Made by a program: the position numbers and the translations under genes. From Parelaphostrongylus tenuis (Eukaryota > Nematoda > Chromadorea > Rhabditida > Metastrongylidae), in contig JAHQIW010004636.1 in assembly GCA_019055375.1 (NCBI GenBank), positions 62,001 through 126,000 on the forward strand: a DNA stretch of 64,000 bases, read 5' to 3'. Shown in pieces: positions 1 through 12,800 of the stretch (its first letter is position 1; each line of letters begins with the position of its first letter). The notes under the pieces were generated by a model, which saw only the letters and a list, made by a program, of their open reading frames with translations, was not told the DNA's origin and ran no database searches.

Positions 1-1700
1 TCAGTAAAATAGCCTCACTTCATACAAGACAACAAATAAAAGCTATAAATACCTCTCCCACCTCAACTACATTTTCCCTGTCGATAGACAAATCAACTAA
101 TAACTTTTTGCGGCAAGATATGAAGCTGGGAAGTCATATTCGACTCATACTACATCAGTGTGTTGTGACTGTTGAAAATGAGTGAACGTTTTGCGAATAA
201 GCAGCATGCAGATATATAGCTGCCGATGTCCTGTTGGTTTGTGCAACAAAGCAGTCCTGATCGTAGGCCGACTAAGAACTGTTTGCTTTCACACAGTACA
301 CATAAGAGTTCAGCCTGTGCTTTGATAATGTTATTGATGTGCCCACTATTCGTTTTCCTGAGCCGAATGTTGTACGGTTTTTCACGAAAGAAATCGCATT
401 GTTAGACTTCGCAAACAACCGCTGGAATGATTCGATCCTTCTTGTTGGTATAGAGCTAGATGAATGTGGCCGCTAAACAAAGTGAAGTAGAACTTCATCA
501 CTGTCTCCATTTCACTTCTGTTTGGTGCTTATTCAAATAGAAGACGGAGAGTGGCCAGTGTCACCCTCATTACAATATCAAAAATAACTCCGTAAGAAGA
601 ACCCGATCAACGGACAAGCATGGCAACTGGCCAATTATCATAGAACAATCAATAGATAAACAGTAGTTTAGTATGAGAACACCAAAAAAGTAGTTCTCAT
701 TATACGTAGACTGCTTTAACAAAATATGTAGCGGTGAGTAGAAATGTTTCACTCTTTGAACGATTTATCACATTCTTTGTAGAGTAAAATGTGAACGAAA
801 ATCTGATATTTTTGCAACGCTCATGAAAAAATTGCCGATTTTTCGCTTTGTTGCGAAAGCCCAATTTAATTTCAAGGAACCATCTCCTTCGATTTAATCA
901 CCAGATATGTTGAACTAAAAGATTCAAAATTCCACGAAATGGAGTTTTTTGCTTGGAGATAAACAATTTCACATTTCTTTACTACACTGACACTCAAAAA
1001 CATACTGTTATATCAAACCACATGAATGAGAATCGGTGACGTATCGCCAAGAAAACGTCTAAATACTCAGCCTAGGTAAATTTTCTCAAACATTTCTCAA
1101 TCTTCTTAGGATTCCAGTAATCAGCCAAACACTGAAAAATGAGACATGGAAACTCGGAGTATTATGGACGGTAACTAGTAAGACAAATATCAGAATGCGA
1201 AAATTTTAGTTGGAGTATCAGCGGTTGCGGCAAACATGAAATGCATTTATAGGTTAGTGAGGATCAAAAAACTTTCACAGATAAAGATAACAGACTGCTT
1301 TTGATTGGATAAAAATGATAAATAACTTTAGTTACTGCATAGTTTCTAATTCAGCTGCAGAGTACGGTGTGATATATAACCACACGAGTGTCGCAATCCG
1401 AGGAAATTTCGATACTGAAGTGGCGTCCAACCGCCGATTACTCTTTCCGCGATCTGACTAGGTTTTTCAATTTCACCATCGAGGCTCAATGAGTTCAACA
1501 ATGATCTTCTTCATTTATGCAACTCAAGATCATGCACTATACTTCGTTTGAAGATATTAGAAAAGAACTGATTCAAACGCTAACAACGATATTCAATCGG
1601 CATAACTCTAGCGGGTAAATAATAGGTTAAGGATAAAGTTCTAAGAAAATGCTTGTAACTTTTCTGGATGTCGGCCATTTTTCGTGTTTTCGGGCTCAAT
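1..1700. other. No gene recognised
   Basis: AT-rich sequence with no exon-like segment I can support on either strand: no conserved protein motif, and no open stretch flanked by good splice sites. It could be downstream flank, or a distal intron, of the minus-strand PH-domain gene whose 3' exons I could not find. Confidence 0.4.
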
Positions 1701-1711
1701 TGAAAGCCCGT

Positions 1712-1912
1712 CTTTTCCCGCGTTGGTTGGTATATAATTTTTTACTTCGCCGATGCGCTGATGATGATGATGCTGATGCATTTTGATGCGCACTTGCTAC
1801 CGTTGCATTTGAACCCAACAGCCATTCGTGCATCATCAGCAACCTAATTTGGTCTCTTTTTAACACCATCTTGGAGTAAGTAGATAAATTATATACCAAT
1901 CAACGCGGGAGC
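1712..1912 (-). mobile_element. Mariner-derived MITE with terminal inverted repeats
   Basis: The ends are inverted repeats: CGCGTTGGTTGGTATATAAT near 1720 is mirrored by ATTATATACCAATCAACGCG near 1890-1908. Between them, on the minus strand, a short reading frame runs from the MVLKRDQIRLLMMHEW segment to GSNATVASAHQN. This resembles the extreme N-terminus of mariner transposases (helix-turn-helix start, pattern L.+.+IR.L....+..G.NA). Nothing of the catalytic domain remains, so this is a short non-autonomous deletion derivative. The TIRs are seen directly; the family assignment rests on the short N-terminal similarity. Confidence 0.55.
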
Positions 1913-4900
1913 ACCTTTTCTCAGAACTTTTTCTCCAACCTATTAATATAGCACACTACCTTTCCACAATGAAAGTCCTGTTACTACTCCATGTTCATCT
2001 GTCTCTCAGATGAAAAAGTAATAATAACATTTTCAAAATTCTCTGAACAACATAGAAAACGCAGGGACTGAAATTGTACCTTCTTTGCAACGACTTTAGT
2101 TGATTGCCCTAACAAACCTAGTTAGAAGCGCGATTGGCACAGTAGCAGCGATGACATAGAAGCACAAGGTCTTGAGTCAATATCGTCCCAGGCCAACCAT
2201 GTCTCCCCAGCTTCTCCAGAATCACAAAGCTGTTATTACATTTAACTGGGACCAGTTCGTTCGCTCCAGTCCGCAGATGATGACTACCTATGATGAAGAC
2301 CTGGTAACACCTTAGCACAGCTTCTTTAGAATTTCAAGGACTCGACCTGACCATCATTCAATGACACTTAGAATGCTAAGAATCGTGAAGCATGAGCTGA
2401 AATTAACACAATCTGAAGGCTTTCATGAATATGGATGGTAGGGACTGAACCAAATGTAAGAATTGCTGAAAACGGTACAATGTGTGTTGTCGGTCATGCA
2501 GAACAGAATATAAACAAATAAGATTAGTTCAAGATAATTTGAATTTTGCTTAGTTCAAAAAATCGGCAAAATCAAAACTGCAACAAGAACTCTTACTAAT
2601 AAATTTTTAGAAATTCTGCACTTCACTCAAAATATAAACAACTGATGTAAGTTCAGAACATCAGAATTACTTTCAAAATATTGCACTAGAATGCAAATAC
2701 AAATAGCTCTCATAAGTCTCTATGAAGCACGAACATAGCAAATGCTACGAGAGTATTAATGATTTTCTCATGACGTTATACCACAGATACAGATATTCAC
2801 AAGATGCGCTTCTTCTCCTGCATCATTTACAAAGGTTTCCCTGATTCCGCTGTAGCTTGTGGATTTCTAATCTTCCTAACTAGTGCCACCAAACGCTGAT
2901 CGAGTAAATTCGCTTTTAATCATGTGACAGCTGTGTAGAAGCATTCGCAAGCGTTCTCCGCAAGCAGCCACAATCCTTATCGAGAGAAAGGAAATCTCTT
3001 CAGACAAAAGTGGTACCAATTTTTCGATTCTGCTTAGATGGGAGGACAGGTAGGGCTGAGATTCACTGAACCACCTTTGAACGTTAGGGCACTCAAACCT
3101 TGAGGATTTAGATTTCTGTCCGGAAGCCTAGTCAGAAGTAAATTAATATGAACGAATACCACCAACTTGGACGCAAACATGAAATTCCACATCGTTGAAG
3201 TGTAAAAACATTTTCTCTACCCACATCATACGGTAGTTACAAAAAATCAGATCTGAAGCTGCACATCTACTATTAAAATTTTTCAGTTTATTAAAGAAAA
3301 CTTCGCTCGGCGTGAGAACAGAATTCAGTTCTTTGGAAAGATCGGCTGATGAGGCAAATAAAACCGAATAAAAGCGAAAATATCATGAATCGACTAGTTT
3401 TATGAATAGTAAATCCCTATTCAAGCAAATACTGCCGTGAAATCCTAACTGTCAATAGACTTTGTGAAAAAGCGGAGAAAAGTATACTGGACATATCAAG
3501 ATTTTCCATTAGAGATGTTTGCATCCGATTTCTTGACGAGAATAATTAAAAACTCGATCCAACCGTACTGCACATCGCAAGGCTCTCCAAAAGAACCGGA
3601 ATCGTAGGAACTTTGTAAACATAGAGTGAAACAGAAAAAAGAAAATTCGTTTTGTATATATCGCCGAACAAATGGTAGTTTCTACCATATTCTACCATGA
3701 TAAGGAAGCGAAAGGAATTCTGCAGTACAAATCACATTCACACTAAGATTTCACTCACTTCAATAGAAATAAAGAATCAATACTAACATTTTTACCTATA
3801 GACTTCCATTAAATGTAAAAGAACAGCTAGATAGCAACGAAGAGAATATGATTCGAGAACGCAAGTTCATTACAATGAAGCGTTTTAAATCCAGATTGCA
3901 ATCTATGATGACGTCTCGATTACAACGAAAATGCACATGTATTGATCAACAAATGAATCAAACAACTATCTGATGAAAATAACGCTGGAGTAGTGCTTAA
4001 ATCGACACGGTTCCAAGACTAAAGGATAAAAGCTCATCTGAATGCTTAACGGAGAAAATGGTATGCTTGAAGGGAATACAAAGCGTAGGACGCAACCTAA
4101 ATGAATTTTTAATATCTAAGTGAAGTTATTTGTCCACTCATAGACTCAGTTTATCTGCTCTGAGCTCAATTGTTTGACTCAAAAAACCCTCACAGCTATG
4201 CAATGCGAGTGAGATGTGTGAATTATACGCCAAGCCGGAGATGTATGTTGAAACTGTGTCTTCTAGCGTTCTGTAACAACACAGTATACAATATCGGAAT
4301 TCAATATAGTCCGATAGAATGTTTTAAGCCTTCCATGAGGTCTGGTCTAGTATGGCACTTCCAGGGATAAACGTTCGTTTCGGTGCTCTCGTACACCACA
4401 TCAGTAGCACATACCATTCGCCCCTCCCCCCCTACTAATTTTAAGCGAGGTTTCAGAAAAGTAGATCAAAGAAACTGTTATATATGCCCCGTAATAGCCG
4501 TACAACAAGCAGTCGACAATCATTCTGAAAGGATGCAACAACAAGTGATCATTTCACTTGACATGGGGTGATACTTCTTCGGCATCGATTTCCTATAGTG
4601 GGGTGAGCCGAATGATATGTGCTACTTGATGAGATGTGCCAGAACAGAATCGTAGCTCTAGCATTGGAGGTGACACACCAGAGTTCATGAAAGGCTCAAA
4701 ACTTCTATCAGACTTTAATAATCCTTCAAGCGAGATCCCAACAAATTCCATTGGAAGGTGATGTTAAACATCGAGAATCGTAGTATGACGTTGTCGAAGA
4801 ATGTCAGGTCACCGAGGGAATTTTTTGAACATGTAAATGAGAAAACACCGCTCTGAATAAGGTGTGCGTCTCTTTGATCGATAACAGTCATTATTTTTTA

Positions 4901-5470
4901 GATGAATATAAACTCAGTCACTCTTAATGTTATAATTTCATCAGTGGAAAAGCAGCAAAAAATGTTCTGTATAGACCGAAAGAGGTGATGGTCGTTGATC
5001 AAAAAATCTAATGGAGAAGAGTGAAGACAATTTATCCGAAGTCGAAGATGCTAGTTTATTCCAAACAGTCAGTCACCCGTTGTTCTACGATAGCAACTCT
5101 TCAGCAATAACTCAAACAGTGGGATTATTTTCACACAGCGATCGTTTCTTGACGGTCAAATTACCTCACTAATATTGTTTGAACAGAGTCATCGATGACA
5201 CTATCTTTACTTTGTTCTGAGTGAATCTTATGAGACATATGTAGACATAGAATGTATTTAGCTCTTATCAACAATGTTAGAAAGAAGTATGGGCAACATT
5301 GGTCTCACTCACTCATATTCGCGGTCAAAAAGAACACGGATACTATTGAAGTTGTAAGTAAACACGTCAAAGGAACAATGTCAGTACTCGTGATGCAACA
5401 AATAACACCCTAAAGTGGCTCTTTGACAACTGACAATCCATCAAATACTTCAAAAATTCCAGAAAAAAAA
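1913..5470. other. No gene recognised; one ribozyme-repeat trace
   Basis: No coding exon supported. The segment 4300-4710 contains sequence like the repeat at 15180-15300 (shared phrases around AGTGCCATA, TAGACC and AACATTCTAT in minus orientation), annotated separately as a degenerate hammerhead-bearing repeat. The rest is AT-rich and unassigned. Confidence 0.4.
4330..4406 (-). ncRNA. Degenerate hammerhead ribozyme in dispersed repeat (family 2)
   Basis: Reading the minus strand, CTGATGT (consensus CTGATGA) is followed by a 4-bp stem II (GGTG...CACC), then GAAA and an ACGAACGT helix III that can pair ACG with CGT. The A9 core position is changed to T, which should abolish cleavage, so this is a fossil copy. 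Downstream bases match the repeat copy near 15180-15250. Seen directly: core, stem II and helix III. Inferred: inactivity. Confidence 0.45.
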
Positions 5471-5499
5471 CGTGGAGTTAACACTTGATCAACGTGTAC

Positions 5500-5541
<42 letters not shown>

Positions 5542-5545
5542 TATT
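5500..5545. repeat. (AT)n microsatellite
   Basis: Uninterrupted TA dinucleotide run. It creates a spurious YIYIYI reading frame. Confidence 0.9.
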
Positions 5546-6057
5546 CTCAAAAGTTGCCGCTATAAGGTTTGAAAAATCACGCTACGTCAAGAAAAGTGAT
5601 ACTTTGCGCACACTGAGTGTTATAAAAAGCATTCAAAATCGGATGACTTGTACTATTATTCGAAAGCTAAAAGAGAATGGGAAGTGGAAGGTAGAAGGTA
5701 TAAGAAGCAAGTAGGCTCCACAGAAATCGAGTACGAAATAAGTGCATGTCTTTCAGCAAGACCCGAAATATGCCGAATAGAAGCAATACGGAACCAGCGA
5801 AGAAATGCTGCTTAAGTCTGCATCAATCATGAGAATATACTAGACACATATTAAAATAGGTTCCGTGTAGTTCCAAACGTACTACTCAGTCAATCTATTC
5901 TGGACCGTACAATCACAGCGTATCATTGGAGTTAGTGTCCATTAGTAATAAGCAATCGCTAACCCCTGACAAGGCAATTACTTGATATCGTCATTCTGTT
6001 ATTCGGCTAGGCTTTGAAAATGCTTTTAAAGGATCACTATTTCCGTACTTACGGGCT

Positions 6058-6150
6058 TTGTACACAGATGCATATGTATTTACATATGTGTGTATATGCA
6101 TAAATACATACACATGTATATGCATGTATACACACAAGTACACATGTATA
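6058..6150. repeat. ATGT/ACAT-rich microsatellite
   Basis: Alternating ATGTAT, ACATAC and TATGCA units form an imperfect purine-pyrimidine tract. Similar tracts recur at 6410-6480, 7000-7060, 33860-33950, 34820-34950 and 37085-37210. Confidence 0.8.
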
Positions 6151-6194
6151 CATACTTTTATGCATCTTATTGATCCGTCTTCGGTGTTTTTTCT

Positions 6195-6410
6195 TTACTT
6201 GGCCGATTCCAGTACGTCTAGCATTAAATTCGTTTTTCCTTCTTCCTGAACGTTATAAAATACTGGTTGAGCACGTCCCTTCGCACTCTCGAGGATATCC
6301 TGGCTGTGGCGTTCCCACAGAGCATTCGTCGTTGAGTGCCGGAGAGTGCTGCAGAGGGTGCGGGCTCACCGCGACGAGCATCACAACCACTCAGCCACGG
6401 GCGCCCCATG
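6195..6410 (-). mobile_element. tRNA-derived SINE, family B
   Basis: On the minus strand the head reads like a tRNA-Leu/Ser-type promoter: a GGCGCCCGTGGC start, then GAGTGG, corresponding to box A. The body is shared with copies near 14940-15160, 44675-44900 and 50955-51190 (phrases such as TTCTTGAACGNCGTGGAATACTGG on the plus strand). Microsatellite sequence flanks its head. Non-coding. Confidence 0.7.
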
Positions 6411-6480
6411 TATACACGTATACATATACATAGGTATATATACGTATATATGTATATGTACATACATGCGCGTGCACATA
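6410..6480. repeat. ATGT/ACAT-rich microsatellite
   Basis: Imperfect TATACGTATA/CATATAC tract abutting the SINE head. Confidence 0.8.
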
Positions 6481-6706
6481 GATGTACCACGCGGTCCCGA
6501 ATGGGTTGAAGCACACAAAACTGTTTGTATATTCGATTCACATTTTAGCAAGTCCATAGGGGAGTATCATAGACCAACACAAAAACTCGATGCTTTGAGA
6601 ACTCATAACAATAATAGAAAATACATTGTACATGCGAAAGCCCTTCTCAGATAGAACGAACAATCAACACAATCCTGAAATAAACCAATACGTCAAAATT
6701 ATTTAC

Positions 6707-6832
6707 CGTTTCTCGTAGATCGCCAGCTTCGGTTTGTTGATTTACATTTTCATTATCTGCTTTGCGTACTTCTTCGGGAATTTCAAGTTTGCTGCTAGCC
6801 ATCTGCAACAAATCATCCGAACTCTGAGCTTT
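6707..6832 (-). CDS. FAPP-like gene, exon 5
   Basis: 42 codons, [10 protein letters not shown] to AGDLRET. Acceptor GTAGAAG, donor GTAAAT. It is acidic and serine-rich, like the low-complexity region after the FAPP helical segment. If the donor is not used, translation reads through to a stop near 6650. Confidence 0.65.
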
Positions 6833-9800
6833 CTTCTACAAACCCATTACATTGGAAACAATGCTTGAATTTGACTGGATTATAGTTCCTTTTTTCACAA
6901 ATTCACTTCATTGTTGTTAGCAGAGAAAGTACATAGACGCATGCTCGTATCCCATGAGTAAATTAGTGATTAGGCGAGTGGATATTTGCACACATATATC
7001 ATCTATATTCATAAATATTCGTGTACAAGTACATATATACATGTACACATATACTTATGTATTAGGGCGGAGGGATGGATTCCGTTCAAAATATTGCTAT
7101 TCGATTGGGGATTTCTTAACCGAATCGACAGAAAATTTGAATAAATACGCATAATTCTGAGACTATGGAAAATCCCCTATACGCTGAGATGCTTTTCGAA
7201 ATCAAGGACGGAAGAACACTGCACTTTACAAATTCTACTTTATTGACAAATTGCTAATTAAGCGAAATTTTCTTTCCTTATGATTGTGAAAGCTGGTATG
7301 ATACCTTTCAAAAAAGTCAATAATTGCCAACATTGCCCATGTTGCTGTTGAGGCTTCCCAACAATAGTTTACCCTTAATTGAGTTCTAGATGGAAGTCAT
7401 GAACTCCTTCTCAAATAGTGAGTTAAAAATTACTAAAACGCGGTAAGACATCTAAGAGCATCTCCAGGTTCATAAAGACCGATTGCTTTCCACCTAAAAC
7501 CGCCACTAATGTATATGCAAGACTGCCTGTATATCAAAATAGAGGAAATTGTGAACAGAGGCTTACCCGAACGAAACCTATTAGAGCTCGGAAAAAAAGA
7601 GAACTAAGTTCACCTTCTACTTATAAACCACGTAAACCATGTACCTTTGTCACGATAAAGACAGCCAATTTTCTTCCTGGCCATATTTCTTTAACAAAAC
7701 ACAGTTGATAAGATTGTTATAGTAGACGATACCAATGACCCCACTTCCAAAAGCAGCTTCTAGTACGATATACCAAACCGTCTCCACTAACAAAAAAAAA
7801 TACAGGAAACGTTGCGCGACCATGGATTGGTTTCTGATTGAGTTGTCACTAGAAATATCCGAACTGAAGGGCACATGACGTTGTAGTGGAATAATTCTCC
7901 TCTATATGTGGTAACAAAAGCAGTAGTTAGCGGACCGACACAAAATCACTCGGTTAGCTTGAGTATGTTGCCTCTCCTGGGGCCACTTCGCAGTGGCCAA
8001 GCGCATACGAATAGGAGAACCGCGTACGATATCATCGTCGAATACGCGGTGCTGGTGGTGATTCCGAAAAGATATTTGTTAGCTCGTCATCAAATTATTG
8101 TCTGAATTTCGAGTAAATCCACTCTGATTGTTGCTGCTCTCTTTTGGAAACCCATACTTTCTTTAACATTTGCTGTTTATTGGAAGATAAAATTATATAA
8201 ATTGGAAAAAAGGAATTCACTCCAAATTAGCGATGTAAGTTATCATTCGTTTCTGCTTTTGTTAGCAGATGTTAGGCTTCTAATCACTTTGAGTTACAAG
8301 GAGCTACCTGTAAGAGAATAATCGAATGCTTTACGGTATCCAATAATTTGTTACTCGATGATAGGAGATCGTCGACATTTCTGCACTCTTTCTCTCCTGC
8401 GTGTTCCTTCAACGTATCAAGTCTTCTAACCTGAAGGAAAGTGATTAAGATTTTTAGTCTGGCGTCCATGTAGTTTCCAAAGAACAGATGACTTTCATAA
8501 AATAATTACGAAATTAGTTATTAGTGTTCCAGCGAGAGGAACCACAAAAGATGAAGGATCTTTTTACATCACGTATATAAAAAACGAGTAAGAGATTGCA
8601 AAAGCAGAAAAAAATATCCGTATATTTCATGTTGAACTCAATATGTCACCAATTGCGTATAATATACATTTCGTTGGAAAAATTCTGAATACCCATCACA
8701 TAATTTCACAGTGATCTCGTCTTTTATGACGCCGCTTACTGCCATTTTGGAGTAGAGTAGAAAAATTTTCTAAAATGTAAAAATTAACCTGCAGGATGAT
8801 TTCAGACAGGAGCCGATCTGCTTCAACGACTTTTTGCTTGAAGACTTCTGAGATGCTCTCCTTAGTCCTAGGCGCCCTTCGATATCCTCCACACTCTCGG
8901 ATTACGCTTTCCAGCGCACGCACCCAATGATTTCTTTCCTTTTCATCACGACCCTTGATTATTGAGAGTTAATACGGAAGTTTCGCATTTGATATATTAT
9001 CATATAATTTCTCAGATCTACTGAGTACTTAGCAATTTTCGAAAGAAAGACGTTGAATTCATCAGCAACAAGTATTCTCCCCAATTTGTTGCTAAGTACA
9101 TAAAAGTGAGAATCAAGCATTAGTTAAAAATAATATACTATAAAGAAAACTGCTATCAAGTTAATGACGAAGTTCCTTGAGTTTATACATTCAAGTTTAG
9201 CAAATAACAAAAAAACTTGAAAATAAACAACAGGGGAACTTATTTTGTTCATCGCAGCATCTGTAATCTAACTAGGTCAAATACACTAAAAGTGTGATCA
9301 AAAGTAAGCATGGTGAGGCAAATCGTCGAAAAACCACTTGAAGAAATTGGCGTACAACAAAACCGCATAAGTGGAGGTATCAAATAAAATAGGATTAGAA
9401 ACAGAAGAAATTAAGTAAAAGAACAGTCAAAACACTTTCAACTGCTGGTTAGCCGAGTGGCTAGTGATGCGAGCTATCAGTATGCAAGGTATTGGTTCGA
9501 CCACCTTTCCAAACATTCTCTCGTATTCAGTTAACAACGCGTTACGGAACGCCTTTAGCTCGAGATTACAAGTAGATTCGTTCAACTATCAAATCTACTA
9601 CATCCATGAAACAGACGAAATCCCCAAGCAGCAAGTGAAGCAACATGTGAAGTATTCAAAGGTCTTTGTAGGGGATGAATACGAGGAAAAATCGAGTGCT
9701 ACAAGTGCTGAGATTCGCAGAGTAAAACATCATAAGAGGTCCTGCAAAATGTAAAAAACAAAAATGGTGCACATTGATGGAGACAGAAAACAGCAAATTC

Positions 9801-12800
9801 TCGAGTAGCAGTCGCGATTCAGCACTCGAACGTAGCCAACTTTGCGTCAAAAGACTTCAAGATGACAAAGAAATAGAATAACTGGATCCGCACATTGCAT
9901 GAAGACAGATTCCCCATGTATATAAGCAAGTGGCAGTGTTTTTGTTGCCCAGTAATTGTAACATGACTAAAGACTGTTTGGGTGTGGGTGTAGGACTAAA
10001 AAAAGTACAACAACAGCAATAAAGAACAAAAACATTGTTTCAGGGGATAAATAATTACTACAAGGGAATTCTTATGTATTGAAGTGAGAAAATATTCTAT
10101 AACAATTTCGACTAATTTTTCACACAAAGTCATACCTTTGCGAATGAGGAAAATAGATGGAAGGTCACTTAGCTACGTGAATTACACAAGACGCACTGCA
10201 CGCAGAGAAAATATATAGGTCCCAATTAATGGGCTATAAAGAACGCAAAGTCATGGAAACGTTAGTCACCGAACAAGAATTACATATTGACAGCTCATCA
10301 AGGGACGCTAAGATGACAAAACTCAATTACTAGTACCGAGAATAAGCGAAAGTTGGTCACAAGTCCTAGGCAGTACAAACATCTCCAGCTGTAACTACTG
10401 CGCTGAATAAGAAAAAAATACTTGATCTAACTTGTGCTCACAAAACTATAGTTACACTATCATAAAGGATAATGCTCTCGGCGTTGATCAATCCCTAAGG
10501 GATGCGCCATGCATTCGACTTCAATTTTTAAATTCGTTTGAGGTGATTGAATGCACATCTGGCCTTTACAATGACTCGCGGTGGCCTCCCGCTGAATCTA
10601 GTCAGTGCTGCTTATCCTCCCAGACAAGTCTGAGACGTGTCTGGTAGCAATTTACTGACCCCGGAGAGATGGATGGCTTGGTGAGCCATGAGCGCGAGAT
10701 CGAACCAGTGACCTCGTGTGCGACGCAGGGCACCTTAACCACTGCGTCACATACGCTGCTTTACACTACCATATGAGCTTGAATACTTGGTTTACAAATA
10801 TCAATCCGCCGTTTTTTTTCGCTGTAACAACAGCAAAAATAGAGATATGTAAATCCTTTTTTGAACATACATCAGGGATTAGGGTGATAGGCAAAAATCC
10901 GACCTCAGACTAAAGTTGAACCTGCGTTTCACCCATACAGGAGCGCTTACTACCACTACACCCACCGTGGCACCTTCGCTACCACTCATTGTTCAATGTC
11001 TCTATCACAGCTATCAGCCAGCAACCTTCAACAGGCTTGGTTGAGTACGCCCCAATCGCTTTATACACCCAGTTAAGCGGACAGCCACATTGTGATATGT
11101 AATACTCAATACTTCTTAAGCTTTTTTTGCAATTTTCGCAGTGTTTGTGATGTTACAAATATACCTAAGAGAATTGAGTGGTATGCAAAAATTCGGTGTA
11201 GTGGTAGCACGCGCCCCCGAAATGAGTGAACGCGGGCTCAACTCTTATCTGAGGTCGAATTTCTGCTTACCGCTCAATTCTCTCAGACATATTTGTAACA
11301 TATACAACACTGCGAAAAAGCAGTAAAACATAAGAAACTCTTGAGCATTGCTTATCACAATCGATTTTTAGCACAATTTGGGTTAAAAAGGAATCATGCG
11401 ATATGTGAAAGTATTTTTCCGCCAACAATTCCTTAGACCGCCTTTCAATTGTTGATTCGGAAACACTATCAAACGACTGACTCTTTGACGATATATTCAG
11501 CGTGTAAGATGACTCCGTCTTTTTTTGCTGTAGCGAAGTAAAGATGTAGATGTGCAAATTTTTTTTTTTGTTTGAAGCTACGTCAAAAACGCTATTTACT
11601 TATATTCTTTATATACAAGATATTTTAAATGATGGTTTTTGTGGGACTTTGAAGATGAGGACTTCTGTATCCCAAAAACGCCATTTATTTTCGAACTTGC
11701 CTAATTTGTAATCTTGAATTTGACTATTTCAATGGTAAACTGACAGGCGCAAAGTCGGGAGAGTAAAGCAGGTAAAGTGAAACCTCTTAAAACCTCCCAC
11801 CTCAACTCTTTGATGATGTTTTCGATCGATTTTGCAACATAAAGTTGAGCGTTAACATGCAGCAAAATTGCAAAGTTGGTGCCGTTTGGGTTTTTTAGTA
11901 CGATTTTGCAATGAAACAACATGAACTCGATATCGTTCAACTGCACATTTTTTTGCGAATATTTGGTATACAACTTATCTAAACTTGTTTTTAGATGGAG
12001 CTCCCCCCAATCCACATTAATCCTGTGCACCGCTTCACTAGTATCGTTCCCCTACGCGCCATTTGTGCATTAGTAGCAAGCGACTTTATTCCCACGACAC
12101 CTCCGTCTCAAAGTATGGGCAAATTGTATACTAAAATTATCGCAAGAAAATGCGCAATTGAAAGGCACCAAAATCAAACAATAACATTTAGTTTTGGTTG
12201 ATAAGTTTGCAAAGTAAACTATCCCCAAATAGCGTTTTTTTGGTTACAAAGTCGCCGCTTTCAAAGTCTTATCTAAACCACTGTAAAAATATTTCGTAAA
12301 TGAAAAACATTGAACCAATAGCGTTTTTAACGCACTTTCAAACAAACAAGAAAAGAATTTGCACATATTTATTTCTACTACTGTTACAGCAAAAAAAAAA
12401 AACAACGGTGGAGACATATTTTCGCACCTGATATGTGAGAGTCACGAATAAAAAATTACACTTCCTCCTGTTTGATCAAAAAAAGAGAAAACCTGAAGCA
12501 CTGGCGCATTGCCAACAAAATAGAAGACAAGGAAAAGGTATTAGCCATGCTTACATTACCTCTCGAGCAACTCACGTGAACATTGTCATAGTCAGCAGTA
12601 TTTAGTCATTACTGCGTAGAAATTATATAGTTTTTCGTATGGAGCATATATTTCCAATTTTTATCAAAAACTACCAATAAGTAACTCTTTTAATTGATGG
12701 CAGCTAATGTTTCGCGTCTAATTGATCTATCAACTAAGGACCCCTCATGTACCTTCGCGGTCAAAATGCTTGAAATTATGACCTTACACATATAGAAACC

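Noticed and set aside
9445..9505. Possible tRNA-Leu/Ser gene
   Set aside because: Only box A and box B resemble a tRNA; no paired acceptor stem or anticodon arm.
11701..12030. 109-codon minus-strand frame
   Set aside because: Inside the TIR element at 11510-12415; no recognisable transposase motif, so not called as a gene.
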